NCBI RefSeq assembly: GCF_035918255.1
Contig: NZ_CP142136.1
Coordinates: forward strand, 124,001-188,000
Origin: Mesomycoplasma ovipneumoniae
Lineage (GTDB): Bacteria > Bacillota_I > Bacilli_A > Mycoplasmatales > Metamycoplasmataceae
Direction of reading: 5' to 3'
DNA: 64,000 nt
Shown here: positions 11,537 through 24,000 of the stretch, in pieces
Numbering within the stretch: the stretch's first letter is position 1
Layout of the letters: each line of letters begins with the position of its first letter
Translations under genes and position numbers: made by a program
Notes under the pieces: model-generated
The model's input: the letters and a program-made list of their open reading frames with translations, nothing else
Database searches by the model: none
Told to the model about the DNA's origin: nothing

Positions 11537-11954
11537 GCAAATTTTTAGTTTTTTAAATAGATTTATTTATTAAATGAAAAAAAATTTAAAAAAATAAAAA
11601 AATCAATTATCTCTAAAATAAATTAGTATAAAAAATTTAGCAATTAGCTTTTTTTGAGTGATTTTGATTGCTTCTTTTGTTTATATTTTCTGACATTTAA
11701 TCTTAAAAAATGTGAAAATAATTTAGCTCATATAAAAACTCGGACTTTTATATGAAAAGTGACTTTAACGTCTTTAATTGTTATACAAATCAATAAATGA
11801 ACTTATTTTTTATAATATCACATTTTCAAAATTTTGCCGTTCAACATTGATTAATTCTACATGCAAAGTACTATGAGAATTTAATAGGATTGTTCAAAAA
11901 TAAATTAATATACTTATTAAAATTGAAACATATACGTTTTTTAATTATTTGTTA
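11537..11954. other. Non-coding stretch with a hairpin and a dispersed repeat
   Basis: No gene is seen. A stem CATATAAAA/TTTTATATG lies at 11729-11754. Bases 11617-11697 resemble 55118-55198 near nagA (shared AATAAATTAGTA and AGTGATTTTGATT blocks). The stretch separates two divergent genes. Confidence 0.5.
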
Positions 11955-11960
11955 TATAAT
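11955..11960 (+). promoter_or_regulatory. -10 box of the large protease lipoprotein gene
   Basis: TATAAT 36 bases before the ATG, with AGGA as Shine-Dalgarno. No good -35 is visible. Confidence 0.5.
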
Positions 11961-11995
11961 TACATAATTAAAACTCTCACGAAATAGGAAAAATT

Positions 11996-14900
11996 ATGAA
12001 CAGAAAAAAAGTAAAAACCAATCCAATATTTTTATTTGGGGTTGGTATTGTTTCGCTTGTTGTTGCCTCTTGCTCAACCTCAAACCCGAATTCATTTCAA
12101 AATTATATCGACCCAAATCAAAGTCTTCAAAAAAATCAGGTAGATAATTTTTTTCTTCAGTATCCTAATTTTCCTGAAGCTATTAAAAATAAAATAAAAG
12201 ATAGTTTAAACATTTCCTCACAAAATTTTTCAAATTCAGAATATTTGCCCAAAGTTTCTCAATTTGTAGAACAATACTTATCAACATTAGATTTGTTTCA
12301 AAAATTCGAGTCGAATTTTAAATCTAAGACAATTGATAAGTCTTTTAGTGTTAACGAGGAGAAATACAATAATTTAAAAAGTGAAATTGAATCATTTAAT
12401 CAAAAAATTCTAAGTTCATCTAATTTTGAAACTAAATTTGATGAGTTTTTAACCAAAATAAGTGAATTAAGTGAGAAAATTACTAAAACCAATGACACTT
12501 TTAGTCAGGAATTTTCAACTTTTAGTTGATTTAATACGGTTTTAAAACACGCAAACCTTGTTAATCTTAAAGCCTTAAGTGCACAAATTAACGACAAAAT
12601 TACCACTTTATATAAAAATGATAATAAAGAAGAAATTGAAAATTTCACCTCAAATTTACTCATATTGGAAAATATTATTGCTCAAATTAAATCAATAAAA
12701 AATGAATATTCAACTGAGAGCAATGAAGCTTTCAATAGTTTAATCACAAATTTTAATTCAAATATAAATTCTAGTAGCTTAATCAACAATGTTACTGATT
12801 CAATTCAAAATCTTAAAAATATCCAAACTAATTTAGAAAAAATTGTTAATAAGTCAGCAGAAAAAAACGAAAAACTACAAGAATTAAAGAAATCTGCTAT
12901 TTCAGATGTTGAGAATGCCGCAAATTTATCCCAAACAGTTCAAAATAATTTTAAAGAAAAAATAAATAACTCAATTACTGAATCACAAATTAGTCAAATT
13001 AAGACATTTATTTCAGAATTAGAACATGTTGCATCGCTTCTATCTTCATTGAAAACAGAAAAAATAAAACTAGAAAATAATCCTAATTATTTAAATTCTG
13101 AAAATAAAACAGAATTAGATAATTTAATGAGTTCCTTAAATTTATTAGATGAACAAAATAAGCTTGTATTAAACGATGAGATTTCCACTAATACAAAATA
13201 TTTTTTATCTAATGTTTTAACAGTCCATGAAAATGTAAAAAAAGAAACAGCACGCCTTAATGGTGAAGCAAAGCTAAATGAAGCTAAAAAAAGTTTGGAA
13301 AATCAATTATTATCAAGCAAATTTAGTCCAAATTTTGTTTCTAATATTAAAACACTGGCAGATTCAAAAAAATTAGTGTCTGATATCAAACTTATAGGTT
13401 CCTATATTTTAAAATTAGCAGATTCGCTTGATTTGTATAGTGTTGAAGTTAAAAATTTTCAATTATTATTGAAAAACTCAAATACATCTACAACAAATAA
13501 GCAAGAACTTGAAGAAAAAAATAACAAAATTAAACAAAAATTAGACCAAAATCTCCGACTCAATGAAATTACTAATGAAAATTTACCAGCATTTGTTGAT
13601 GAATTTGCTAATTTAGTTGCTTCATTTTCTCAAACAATTTTAGATTCAAAAGCGCAAAATGACCAAATTGTGCAAGAAAAACCACCAGCAAAAATTGTAC
13701 AAAATTTATCAGATTTTAAACAACAAGCTCAAAATGCCCTAAAAATTAGTCTTGATGACCGAGGGCTTGACCATCATAGTATAAGAAAATATCTTACTTC
13801 TGCTTCTTTTAACCTTCAAAATGCGAATCTTTGGTTAAAAAAACCACAAAATGATGAAATAAATTTCAAATTATTAGACTTATCATTAGATAGTAACAAC
13901 AGAAATATTTTAATCCTTAATTATGAGGCGACTTCAATAAAAAATCCCTCAGATTCAACAATTTTATCCACCCAACTTTTAATTCCTAATGATAATGTTG
14001 ACTTAAATGCGATAGTCTCTTCATTAAATATAGATTTTCTTGATGACTATTTTGATATTAACTATAATTCGTTCCTTGATTTTGAAAAAAAAAGTTTCCA
14101 CAATCAGGGCGTAAAAAAGTTTATTTCAGAAAATTTTTCCCAATCAAAACAAAGAATCGAAAAATTTTTTCATGTTACATTATCAGACCAACCTGAATTA
14201 ACCTTTTCCGATGATAATAAAATATCTTTAAATTTAGATATTAAATTTAATAACCAAGTTATTAAAACAGTCACTGTTAAATCCAAAAAACAAGTTAATT
14301 TCAAAGAAAAAGACAACTTGCCAGTAAAAATTGGATATACTCAAAACTTTAAAAACACAAGTTTTTATAAGCAAACTTACCTTAGTGATCCTGAGTATGT
14401 TGATTATGATTTTACTAGATCAAAAGACCCATTAGTTTATTTTTGGCAATTCGAAGAACCTTCAGGTGCCGGCGGGGTTGGTAGTTATTGATTTTATAAA
14501 TATTTATTAAAACCAGCTTTAGAATCATTGCAAAAAACAGGGGAAATCCCTAAAAATAAAAAATTTAAAACTTTTGAACAAGCCCCAAAAGTTGTAAAAG
14601 TTTCCGAAATTGGTCAAGAAAACCCAACGCAACAAGATGAATTAAGCAAGGCTGAACTTGATAAAATTTTTGATAAAATTTTAAAAGATCAACAATTTTT
14701 TAGCTACGAAATTCCTGAAAATGCCACAATTTCATTTTCAACTTTTGATGTTGAAAATGAAAAAAGAAGAGTTTTAACCTCAAGTACCACACAAAGTATT
14801 TACCTAAAATTATTAATAAAAAATGACAGACACACTAGAGAAGAAATTCTACAACTCGCACCTAAAGATTTCTTAAAACCATTTTTATCACAGCGTGATA

Positions 14901-17900
14901 AAGCTGATTTAGCGCTAATTGAAGAAATTTTAAGCGATTCTACTGGTCAAAAATTATTTAAAAACACAAAAATTAAGGATATTGATTATACTCACGGTCA
15001 AATTTCACTAGCCGGAAAAACGAATTCAGAAATAATTGACTCACTTAACAATCTTTATACATTTGCTAAAATCGGTAAGTTCGAAATTTTTGCAAAAGAT
15101 GTTATTTCTACAGACATTTTAAAAGGTCAAGCAAAAATTTTCTTTTGATACAAATTTAACGGCCTAGAATTTCCGCTAATTGTTGAAGGAATCAAAACTT
15201 CTGAAGCGGTCAAAGCTGAAAAAGCCATTAGTTTTTCCAATTGACTCCCAGCCACTTATAGCGATATTAAGCCTAAAAATGGTTCTAATTTCACCAGTGA
15301 AGATTTTTCGCCTATTCCAGAACAAACAGGTTATACACAAAATGGCAGCCCAATTGTAAAATCTAATCAGATTGGAAATGACGATAAAGCAATAATTGAT
15401 AAAATTAATAGTCGCCACTTTGATTATCGTAGAGTAAGCGGGGAATTTTATAAAAAAGAGCAGAAACACGTAAAATATAGACTAATTGACCCGGCTGATA
15501 TTGTTGAACAAAAAGCTGAATCAAAGTTAAACTATTTACTTCAAATTAAAGCTAAGAATGAAACTGTTAAAGATAATAATTTAAATAAGTTTATAAATAA
15601 AGAAGTCAAACTTGAAGGTGAAGACAAAAAAACTGTACAAAATAGTGAAAAATTACCAATAATTGTTGAAAAGCAAATATTTTTTAATACTGACCCTGAA
15701 GTTTCACTTGATACTTCAAAAATTTTAAAGAATTATTTTGTCTATTATTATGATGTTAAAACCACCGATAAACCAGGGGAAATGACTTTTAAACTTGGTT
15801 TTATTAACAAAAATAATACAAATATCCGTTATAGTTCTAAGAAAGACATAAAATTACAAAACTTAGAAAATGATTATAAAAACAAACTTTATCCTGAAAT
15901 AATTCTAAATAGAATCAAATATTCTGATTTTGTTGTCAAAAATAATAGATCACTTACAAGAAAGGTGCTAAATAACAACGATTTTTGAGATCTCTTTGAC
16001 ATCAAAGAAGAAGCTCTTAAGTATAATAATTTTAAAATATCAAAGGAAAATTTACAATTTCTTGAGACAAAAAAACATAATAATAAATTATATTTCCGTC
16101 TAAAATATGTTAAAGGACCACATATTGTTGAAGGATCGACTTGATATTTTTTGACAAATATAAATAGCCAAAATATTCAGACCAATATAGATTTAGACAC
16201 ACAAAAGCCATTAGTTACTTTATTTGATTCTGGAAATGAAGTAACTAGAAGTCGTGAAATTGAACCTTATTATAAAGATTTATATTGAAATTACGATGAT
16301 TCTACAAAAACAGCTAAATGAACATTAAAAGAAAAGTATTTTTCTGAAACATTTTTAAAGAATAATTCTAAAAACCGGAAAATAAAACTACAATTATTTG
16401 CAAATGCTTTAGTTCAAAATACCCAAAGACTTACCCGAATTAGTGGAGGAACTGACTTAATCACAAAAAAACTAATTAAAGGGGGTTATGATTTTAGTTT
16501 TGACTTTGAAAAATTAGCAAGTAGCCAAATAATAGTAATTACTGAAAAAACCAAAAATGTATTTTTTGAAGATTCAAGGAAAAAATTTGAAGATTTTAGT
16601 TTCAATTTAAGTGCTCAATATATCAAAAATAAAGGGATTGAATTTAAATTATGACTAAATAATTCAGATCTTGGTTTAATAGTTGATAATGTTCTTAATC
16701 ATGTTGAAAAAGGTCTTGACTTTTATAATAGCCCAAAATTTGACACTTTTGATCCAAAAAAAGCCTTTATTATACATAAAGCCGGAGCAAGAGTTCATAT
16801 TGAATACACAAACTCGCTTGAAAATGAAGATTTTGGCTCTAAAACAAATCAATTTGATTATAAAAATATTGACTACACTAATGAAGAACAGCCAATTTCA
16901 TTTTTCACAAATTCAGAGTCTTACAATTTAGAAAAATATAACCCAAACCAAAATGTTTCTTATAAATTACATGAAGGATATTTACAAGATTTAGATTTTT
17001 TACATAAATCTTGGGATACTAAAAATTTCCCACTGGCAAAAAATTTATTATCTAGAACGTTTGGTTTTACTTTTGGAAGTGCAACTATGCTTGCAAAAGT
17101 AAATGATGATCCAAATGATGGCAAATTTTACATAATCACAAATAATCATGTCGAAGGTGGCGGAAGTTTTGATTTAAATTCTCTTCTTGGTCAAGATTTA
17201 ACTAAATTTTTATCAAAAAGTCGTTACATGGCTATTGGAAGTAAATATTATTCTAATTCAATTGATGGCGGTTATAGTTATTGAGGTGGACAAAATAGAG
17301 TCAAAGATGTTCCTGCTTGACTAGTTTGAACCGGCACTAGACAACCCGATGTAAATGGAAAAAATTCAAAATTTGTTGACATAACTGTTTTAATAGTTGA
17401 TATTAAACCTTTAATTCAAGCAGCTTATGAAAAAGGTGAGTTCCAAAAAGCGGCCTGATTATTGAATTGATATAAATTACCTAACTTAAAATTAAATACA
17501 AATGGTCAATCAGATTTAACATTTTTTGGTCAAAATGTTAAACATTTTGGAATGAACGGATTTCCTTATGCAAAACAAAGTGGTTACATAATTAATAGGG
17601 CCAATTCAAATGAACAAAATATTTCTATTTCAAACCAAAAAGGCTATACTCCTACATATTTTAATGCTGGTAATTCCGGAACTGGAGTATTAGGACTAAA
17701 TGATGAGTATATATCAACAATTAATGCAGGTTCACCACTTACATTTTTACAAAGTTGGAATTATTCAACAGCAAGTCATAATTATTTTGGAATAAATTGA
17801 CAAAATGAAAAACCGCTTGAATTAAAAAATAAATTTAGTTTGTCTGCTATGATAATGAGACTTAATGCTCAAAATCCACTTGAATACAGTCTTCCTTGAT

Positions 17901-17923
17901 TTTTCAAGGATTTTGACAAGTAA
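11996..17923 (+). CDS. Giant lipoprotein with C-terminal DUF31-type serine protease domain
   Basis: One frame of 1975 codons with many TGA-Trp. The N-terminus is a lipoprotein signal ending in VVASC (C26), so the protein should be anchored outside the membrane. Residues about 30-590 are rich in Asn, Ser, Lys and Leu and look coiled-coil. The middle 600-1650 is mixed alpha/beta and unrecognised. The last ~270 residues carry a trypsin-like triad: FYIITNNHVEGGG (H1718), FVDITVLIVD (D1795 likely) and NAGNSGTGVLG (S1894). This matches the DUF31 family, which includes the immunoglobulin protease MIP of mycoplasmas. The protein is far longer than typical MIP (about 800 residues), so the N-terminal part may be a binding module. 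The target is unknown. A mobile element lies about 105 bp downstream. Confidence 0.83.
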
Positions 17924-18028
17924 ACTAATTTTAAAGTCACAAAAAATAGTTTATTAATTTAGTTTATTAGCTTAAATTTTTCTATTTTTGATGATTTTAT
18001 TGACATTAAAACTAAAAAGTTCAAAATT
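17871..18028 (+). repeat. Long direct repeat, left copy (pairs with 20757-20911)
   Basis: About 157 bp covering the last 16 codons of the protease gene and the following region. It recurs at about 87 percent identity on the other side of element copy B. It is either an aged target duplication or the surviving end of a tandem paralogous gene. Confidence 0.65.
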
Positions 18029-18339
18029 CCGAGTTTCCCAGTTTGATGAGGTAAATTTAAAAAAATATCCAGTTTTAGCGGCTTTTTTAAATTTTTTGGC
18101 AAAAGTTAATTACAATTTTATTAGTGATTTATTAAGATATCAAAGTAGAAATCATACCTAGTTCAAATATTCGGGCCACTAGGACACCATCAAACTGCCA
18201 AACTCAAGAAAAATTAATATCAAAGCAAAAACACTAAATTTTAAATCCCGAGTTTCCCAGTTTCATAAGGTAATTTTAAAAAAGCATCTGGTTTTAGGCA
18301 GTTTTTTAAGTTTTTTGGCAAAAGTTAGTTACAATTTTT

Positions 18340-19998
18340 TTACCGATTTATTAAGATATCAAAGTAAAAATCATACCTATTTCAAATATTCGGATCACTA
18401 GGAACACCATCTCGATTTTTAAATGTTATTTGCTGATCTAAAGTGTTAAATTCAACCCTTTGCCTTAATTTTTGCAACATCGTTACTAAACCAACTTCAG
18501 TTAATTGATTGTTTTCAAATAACTTGTTATCACTAATATGTTTGTTGATTTTAAATATTATAGTTTTTAAAATAACTAGTGAGATAAAACACAAAAGTGT
18601 ATGAGCTAGAATGTGCTCGTCAATTCTTAAAAATACGGGCCGAATATTCAACAAACCTTTTAGACTTCTAAAATTAGCTTCAATATTCCACTGTTTTTGG
18701 TATTTTTCAACTATATCTAAGACATTCGAATTCAGTATATTTGTTTCATAAACATAGTAGCCATCAAATTGTTTGTCTTTGTCAATTTTACTTTGATCTA
18801 ATTCAAATTTCATGTTTGAAATTTCCTTAAAATATTTAGGTTTTTTACCAAACAATTTGTTTACCTCGATAAAACCGTCTTTATTTTGTTTTTTAATAAA
18901 ACTTTCGATTTGCTCTTCACGAGCTTTTCTGTCTTTTATCGCTCTTTTTGTACTGTAAGTAATAATTCTTCTTCTAATATTTTCAGTGTATCTTTTATTT
19001 TTATATGATGAATAAAATTCTTCTTTTTTATACTTAAAATCCGCACTTACATTAACATAATCGCTTGGATCTAGTAAATAATTTTTAAATTTTTGAGTCC
19101 CTACCTTTGCACGATAAGAAATAATGAAATTATAGTTTCTTGATTCAAGAAATCGAATATTTGCGGCTGTTGACATGCCGCGATCAGCGATTATTGTCAT
19201 ATTTTTGATATTATATTTGGATTCAACATCTAAAATAAAAGGGATTAATGTACTAGAATCGCCGGTATTTCCTTTAAAAACTTTAATATGAAAAGGAATA
19301 CCATTTTTATCACACGCTAAGCCAATGACAATTTGGTCTTCTTTGAATTTAGTATCTTTAGAATAACCAGGAATTCTTAATCCATTTCTTTCAAATGTCT
19401 CAAAATAGACTGTTGATGAGTCAAAATAAAATTCACTGTCCCTTTTTCCAAGTTCACTTGTTACCATTTTGTTGACACTATTTAAAAGTTGATTTTGTGA
19501 CTCAAAGACAAGATCTAGGAGTCTATAAAAGCTATTTTTGGAAGCATTTATTTGATTTGAGTAGTCATCCTTTTTATCAAAAGCATTAATAATACTGCCA
19601 GGATCAGTGATCCGTTTTGAAATTAAGTAGTTAAAAATTTCTTTCATATTTTTATGTCTACTTTTAGGGAGTGATTCAAAAATATTGTGCTTTTCAATAA
19701 GTTTTTCAATTAATTCCCCACCAACAAAAACCGAACCTTCGATTATGGTGGAATTTTTAATAGAATCAAGTAAAATAGCCTTGACTTTATCTTTGTCATC
19801 TAAATTTGAAAACAATTTCAATTTTTCTTTTATAATTTGAACAGCATTTGGATTAATTTTTTCCAAATTCCGCTCATTTCCTAAACTAAATCAACGTTTT
19901 GCACCTTTGCCATAACCTTGTGTTCAGCCAACATATTTATATGGTTTATCTTTTGAAGATCCTCAAACATTAAATAAAAACAAATTTTGTTTTTTCAT
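18340..19998 (-). CDS. IS1634/IS4-type transposase
   Basis: 552 residues, starting MKKQNLFLFNVWGSSKDK and continuing through TGA-Trp codons. DDE-type features include FYFDSSTVYFETFE (first Asp region), MTIIADRGMSTAANIRFL (second Asp) and YQKQWNIEANFRSLKGLL (Glu in the Y-(2)-R/E-type block). The last 14 codons run past the TGA near 18382 to a TAA at 18340. The ATG at 19998 lies only nine bases after a TATAAT, so the mRNA is probably leaderless or nearly so. The frame is intact and the element may be active. Confidence 0.9.
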
Positions 19999-20006
19999 AA
20001 TGTATA

Positions 20007-20012
20007 ATTATA
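20007..20012 (-). promoter_or_regulatory. Transposase promoter -10 (near-leaderless start)
   Basis: Extended -10 TGGTATAAT on the minus strand, with TATAAT 8 bases upstream of the ATG at 19998. Confidence 0.6.
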
Positions 20013-20065
20013 CCATAAAATTACTTAAAATGCTAGTAAATGCTAGTAATAAAAATTAAGGTTTT

Positions 20066-20105
20066 AAAATCAAAAAACACCGATTTACCGGTGTTTTTTG
20101 ATTTT
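20066..20105. terminator. Bidirectional hairpin insulating the IS transposase
   Basis: A perfect 17-bp stem (20066-20082 with 20089-20105, core CAAAAAACACCG) with loop ATTTAC. It sits between the IS end and the transposase promoter and would stop inbound transcription. Degenerate versions occur in element copies A-D. Confidence 0.75.
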
Positions 20106-20341
20106 TAGATTCACTAAAAAGCGAATTTTTGCCTTAAAACTGGGAAACTCGGGAATATCAAAGCAAAAACACTAAATTTTAAATCTAACACTCAGAAAAG
20201 AGAAATCTACTTATTAATCAAATAAAGCAAACTAAAAAAGCTAAAATTTTGACTTAAAAAGCAAAATTATGAAATTTTTAAACTACTTTTTTAGTTTAAA
20301 ACACTAACAAAAATCATAAAAAAATACAACTACTATTTAAA

Positions 20342-20380
20342 CTCAATGTAAATAGAAAACTCGTTTTTACTTACATTGAG
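20342..20380. repeat. Conserved stem-loop of element copy B
   Basis: CTCAATGTAAATAG to CTTACATTGAG: a 10-bp outer stem plus inner AAAAC/GTTTT. Its reverse complement is identical to the copy C version at 33545-33583. Confidence 0.65.
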
Positions 20381-20584
20381 CCTAAAAAAATATGTGAAGT
20401 TTTGAAAGAGCCATAACTAAATCCCTTAAATTTGTAGATTTTTAAACGGGCAAATTTAAGACATTCCATTAAATTTAAAGCCATAATGGAAAAATGGCAT
20501 TATCTGAGTTTATTGTGCAAAAAACATAATTAATTCCTCCCTAATTCAATATCAAAATTTATTAATTTATTCTTAGCGAGGCTT

Positions 20585-20613
20585 ATTATAACATAGTTTT
20601 ATTTTTTGACCAA
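20585..20613 (-). promoter_or_regulatory. Element copy B promoter with adjacent T15 tract
   Basis: TTGGTC (20608-20613), a 17-base spacer and extended TGTTATAAT (20585-20590) on the minus strand. A T15 run (20617-20631) lies behind it. GGAGG and the mini-ORF ATG (20527) follow. Confidence 0.75.
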
Positions 20614-20756
20614 ACATTTTTTTTTTTTTTTACAAAAGGATAATTTTAAAATAATAAAAACTAAGATTTAAGGTCAAAAAACACGGATTTACGGGAATTT
20701 TTTCATATTTAGATTCACCAAAAAGTGAATTTTTGCATCAAACTGCTAAACTCAGG

Positions 20757-20911
20757 AAAATCCGCGTGGATATAATCTTCCTTGGTTTTTCAAAGATTTT
20801 GAAAAATAAAATAATTTTAAGGTCTACAAATTAGTTTATTAATTTAGTCAATCGCTCAAATTTTCCTATTTTTGCTGATTTTATTGACATTAAAACTAAA
20901 AAGTTCAAAAT
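20757..20911 (+). repeat. Long direct repeat, right copy (holds a duplicate gene end)
   Basis: It reads NPRGYNLPWFFKDFEK then TAA, against NPLEYSLPWFFKDFDK at the end of the protease gene. It continues with matching intergenic sequence to 20911. One Trp is TGG here but TGA in the gene, a synonymous change. Confidence 0.65.
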
Positions 20912-20961
20912 CAATTTAGCCTAAAAAGTCGCAAAAATTTGCCAAAAATAACTAAAAAAAG

Positions 20962-21004
20962 AGTAAAATTTGCTTTATAAACATAAAATAAAGTAAATTT
21001 TACT
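20962..21004. terminator. Hairpin upstream of P97-like gene 1
   Basis: AGTAAAATTTGCTTTAT (20962-20978) pairs with 20988-21004 with one G-T wobble. A short AT-rich run follows. It may end transcription from the left or lie in the adhesin leader. Confidence 0.5.
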
Positions 21005-21045
21005 ATTTTATTGAAATAAAATCATAAAAAACACCTTTGTAGTGC

Positions 21046-21051
21046 TATAAT
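21046..21051 (+). promoter_or_regulatory. -10 box of P97/P102-like operon 1
   Basis: Extended -10 TGCTATAAT, 42 bases before the ATG. AGAGG is the Shine-Dalgarno. The -35 is weak. Confidence 0.6.
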
Positions 21052-21092
21052 TTTAAATATTTGATTAAAAACCATATAGAGGAAAAATATAT

Positions 21093-24000
21093 ATGCCTAA
21101 AAATACTAATAGATTAGCAATAGCACTAACCGCTGTTGGCGGTATTGCTATTTTTGCAACAACTATTGGGCTTGTAACTCGAATTCGCTATACAGGAGAA
21201 AATCCCCGAGCTGAGTTAGAAAATTTAGTTTCTCGAGTCCAAAATGTTGCCTTTAAATCTGATGTCTTTGATGATTCTACCACATATAGTCAAATAAAAG
21301 CACAACTTTTTGACAACAGTGGAAAATTAATAGCTGGTACAGATTTAAATAAATTTATATCCTTTTACACACAGGTTAACTCCAAACTACGTAAATTTGA
21401 GCCAACTTTTGCACCAAATAAACCATTTTTAGAATTTATTGACTTAATTCCAAATGATAATGATCAAAGTTTTGAGCTTCGTTTTCGTGCAAAGCACCAA
21501 ATTGATAACAATCGCACAGCATTTTCAACAATTATTTCTAAAAAAGTTTCATTTGCGCAACGTTCACAATTTGCTCTTGCCGAATTTAATTCAAATCTGG
21601 AAAAAATAACCAAAAGTTTCAAAGAAAACATCCAAAATTTAAGAAGAACAGATTTTAGCTCTAATTTTTCAAGTTCAAATTTAACTAATCAAAAAATTGC
21701 ATCTTTAACTCGTGTTGAGGATTTTGCCGCTGATATTAATAGAGCCGGAACTCAACTTGAAGCAGTTGAAAAAATAAGTCAATATTTCCCTGATTTTCAA
21801 AAAATAATTAACGAATTAAACTTTGATCAAAATAATTCTTTCCCTTTTAAACAAGGAACGATTTACAATTTTAGTTTAGAAAAACACCCTGGAACAAACA
21901 GTTTTATTTTAGTTGGTCCAAATTCAGTTCCAAGTTTTTTAGTTAAAGCTGAATTAAGTGATGAGGCAAAATTTGAGCTTAAAAATTTCAATATTGAAGA
22001 TGCCCAATTGCTTGAAAAAATTGACTTAGTTCCGCAAACTAGTTCAACTTCTGAATCAAGCCAAAATCAAAATCAAGAAACAAAAACTGATCAGACTGCT
22101 GAAAAACAAGCTAAACAGCCAACTTATTTTGCTGATTTAGACGATATTTTGTCTAAAATTTCAATCAGAAAATTAGATTTTCTTGATTTTAAAGTTGGAA
22201 GTCAGCCAGTTGGAACTCAAGTTAGTTCAATAACTTCTGACAATCCAGAAATTAGACAATTAGTTCAAGTTGCCGCCGAGCTTACCCAAACTCAAACTCA
22301 ACCTCAAGCTGGGCAAGATGGGCAAACTGGACAACAAGGAAGCACAGGGGGAACTTCAGGATCAAGCGGAACAGGAACAGCTGAAACAGGTACAGGATCA
22401 ACTGGAACAACCACAGAACAATCTACCCAACAAACTGATACAGAACAACCAACCGAAACTTCTCCAACTCAGCCTAAAGACGAAAAAGCGGAATTAGTCA
22501 AATATCTCGAAATTTCAAATCACACTATAAATAGCTTTTTAGGTAGTTTTAATAACAAAATATATTCTTCTATTAGAGAAAAATCTAATGATGTAATAAA
22601 TAAAATAAATTCTGAATTATTAATTAAGCCAATTTCCCTTGATTTTGGTGATTTTAATCCGTATTTTGCCCAAAGACAACCTCAAGGTGTTGAATATTAT
22701 TTTGACCTTTCTAAAGCGCAAGAAAAAGAAGGGGTTAGTCAATCAAATCTTGAAATTCCGGTTGTTATTAATCTTTATTCCAGTTTTTTCGGCGACTCAG
22801 AAAATAAACTTTTAAGATCTAAAACTTCAATTTTTGAAATTCCTAATTTCAAAAAAGTTGTTCCACAAACTGGACAAACAGGCACAGATATTGCTTCTAA
22901 TTTAGATCCAGAGCGAAAAACATACTATAATCTTGACGGTCTACCTACAACATCTTCTCAAGCAACTCCAGTTACTGTTTCAACTGCTGCAACAACAACT
23001 ACTCAAAATAAACAAATTAGAATTGGTTCAACAACAGCTTATATTTCTAAAACTGAATTAGAAAATTTAATCGGTGGAACTGGTCAAACTACTGAAGGTA
23101 CCGAGCAAAATACTGAATCAAATGCTCCTAAATTTGAAGAAATTAAGAAAATTATTGGAAATCCTTTCCAATATGCCTATGATTTTGATGCAAATGAATC
23201 AATGTTAAAAGCTTGAGTTGGACAGCAAAAATTCCCTACACTCGAAGATTTTGCTAGTTTTATGCAAAATAATTTAATTGCATCAAAATTCAATATAAAA
23301 TCATTAAGATCTGATAAATTTTTCAAAAATGAATATGATGTTGCTTCCTTTTATGCGTATTTAATCCAAATGGAACCTGCTGCGGTTTTAAATTATCTAT
23401 TTGAAATTGCTAAAGCAAATGGGTTAGTTGATAGAAATGATTCAATTAATTTAAGTGATATAAGAAATAACAATATTTTCAGTATTGCTGCAGATGTTAA
23501 ATTTAAAACAACCAAAGATAATCCGGTTTATTCGCTTGATTTTAACAACCATTTTTTAGGTTTTGATTCCCGTGGTTGAATTTCTAATCTATTTTTACCA
23601 AAAACTGTTTGGGAAAAAGTAAAAGATTTTACCAATGACAGTGATATTTTTAACCAGTTAAATCAATATTCAGCTGTAACAGTTGGCTCAAGTTCAACAT
23701 CTGACTCAACAACAACTGCTAGTTCAGGAACCGAAGATCTTTATAAATCATTGCAAGATGCTGCTAAAAAAATTAAAGATGAACTGAAAAAACAAAGTTC
23801 TTCAATTTTAAAAGCCGGTGTTGGTGGGTCTAGTTCTACTGGTGGCGGCGGCGGAGGTGGCGCTGGTGGTTCGGGTTCAGCCGGAACTTCAACTACTCCT
23901 TCTTCAATTGAAGAAGAAATTCAAAAATTCTTCAAAGAAAAAACACAACCACTTAGCACTTTAAAAGATTTATTGCTAGCATTTTACTTCAAAGCTAAAG

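Larger units (their letters stand above)
18247..20153 (-). mobile_element. Complete IS1634-family insertion sequence (ISMHp1-like)
   Basis: 1907 bp with terminal inverted repeats beginning CCCGAGTTTCCCAGTTT (17 bp perfect). It is flanked by a perfect 31-bp direct repeat (18216-18246 and 20154-20184). Long variable duplications are a known property of IS1634. One transposase gene fills it. A strong hairpin insulates the transposase from upstream transcription. It inserted within an older element copy of the same family. Confidence 0.9.
18029..20756 (+). mobile_element. Non-autonomous IS1634-type element, copy B (interrupted by a complete IS)
   Basis: It begins CCGAGTTTCCCAGTTTGATG and ends in the inverse (…CTCAGG at 20751-20756). 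Taking out the IS (1907 bp) and its 31-bp duplication leaves about 790 bp, colinear with copy A. It holds the same internal promoter, mini-ORF (20510-20527) and stem-loop (20342-20380). Flanks are the long direct repeats 17871-18028 and 20757-20911. Confidence 0.8.

Noticed and set aside
11996-17923. Chain of broken short genes (pseudogenes) in this and other long genes
   Set aside because: All breaks are TGA codons, which mycoplasmas read as Trp; the frame is continuous.
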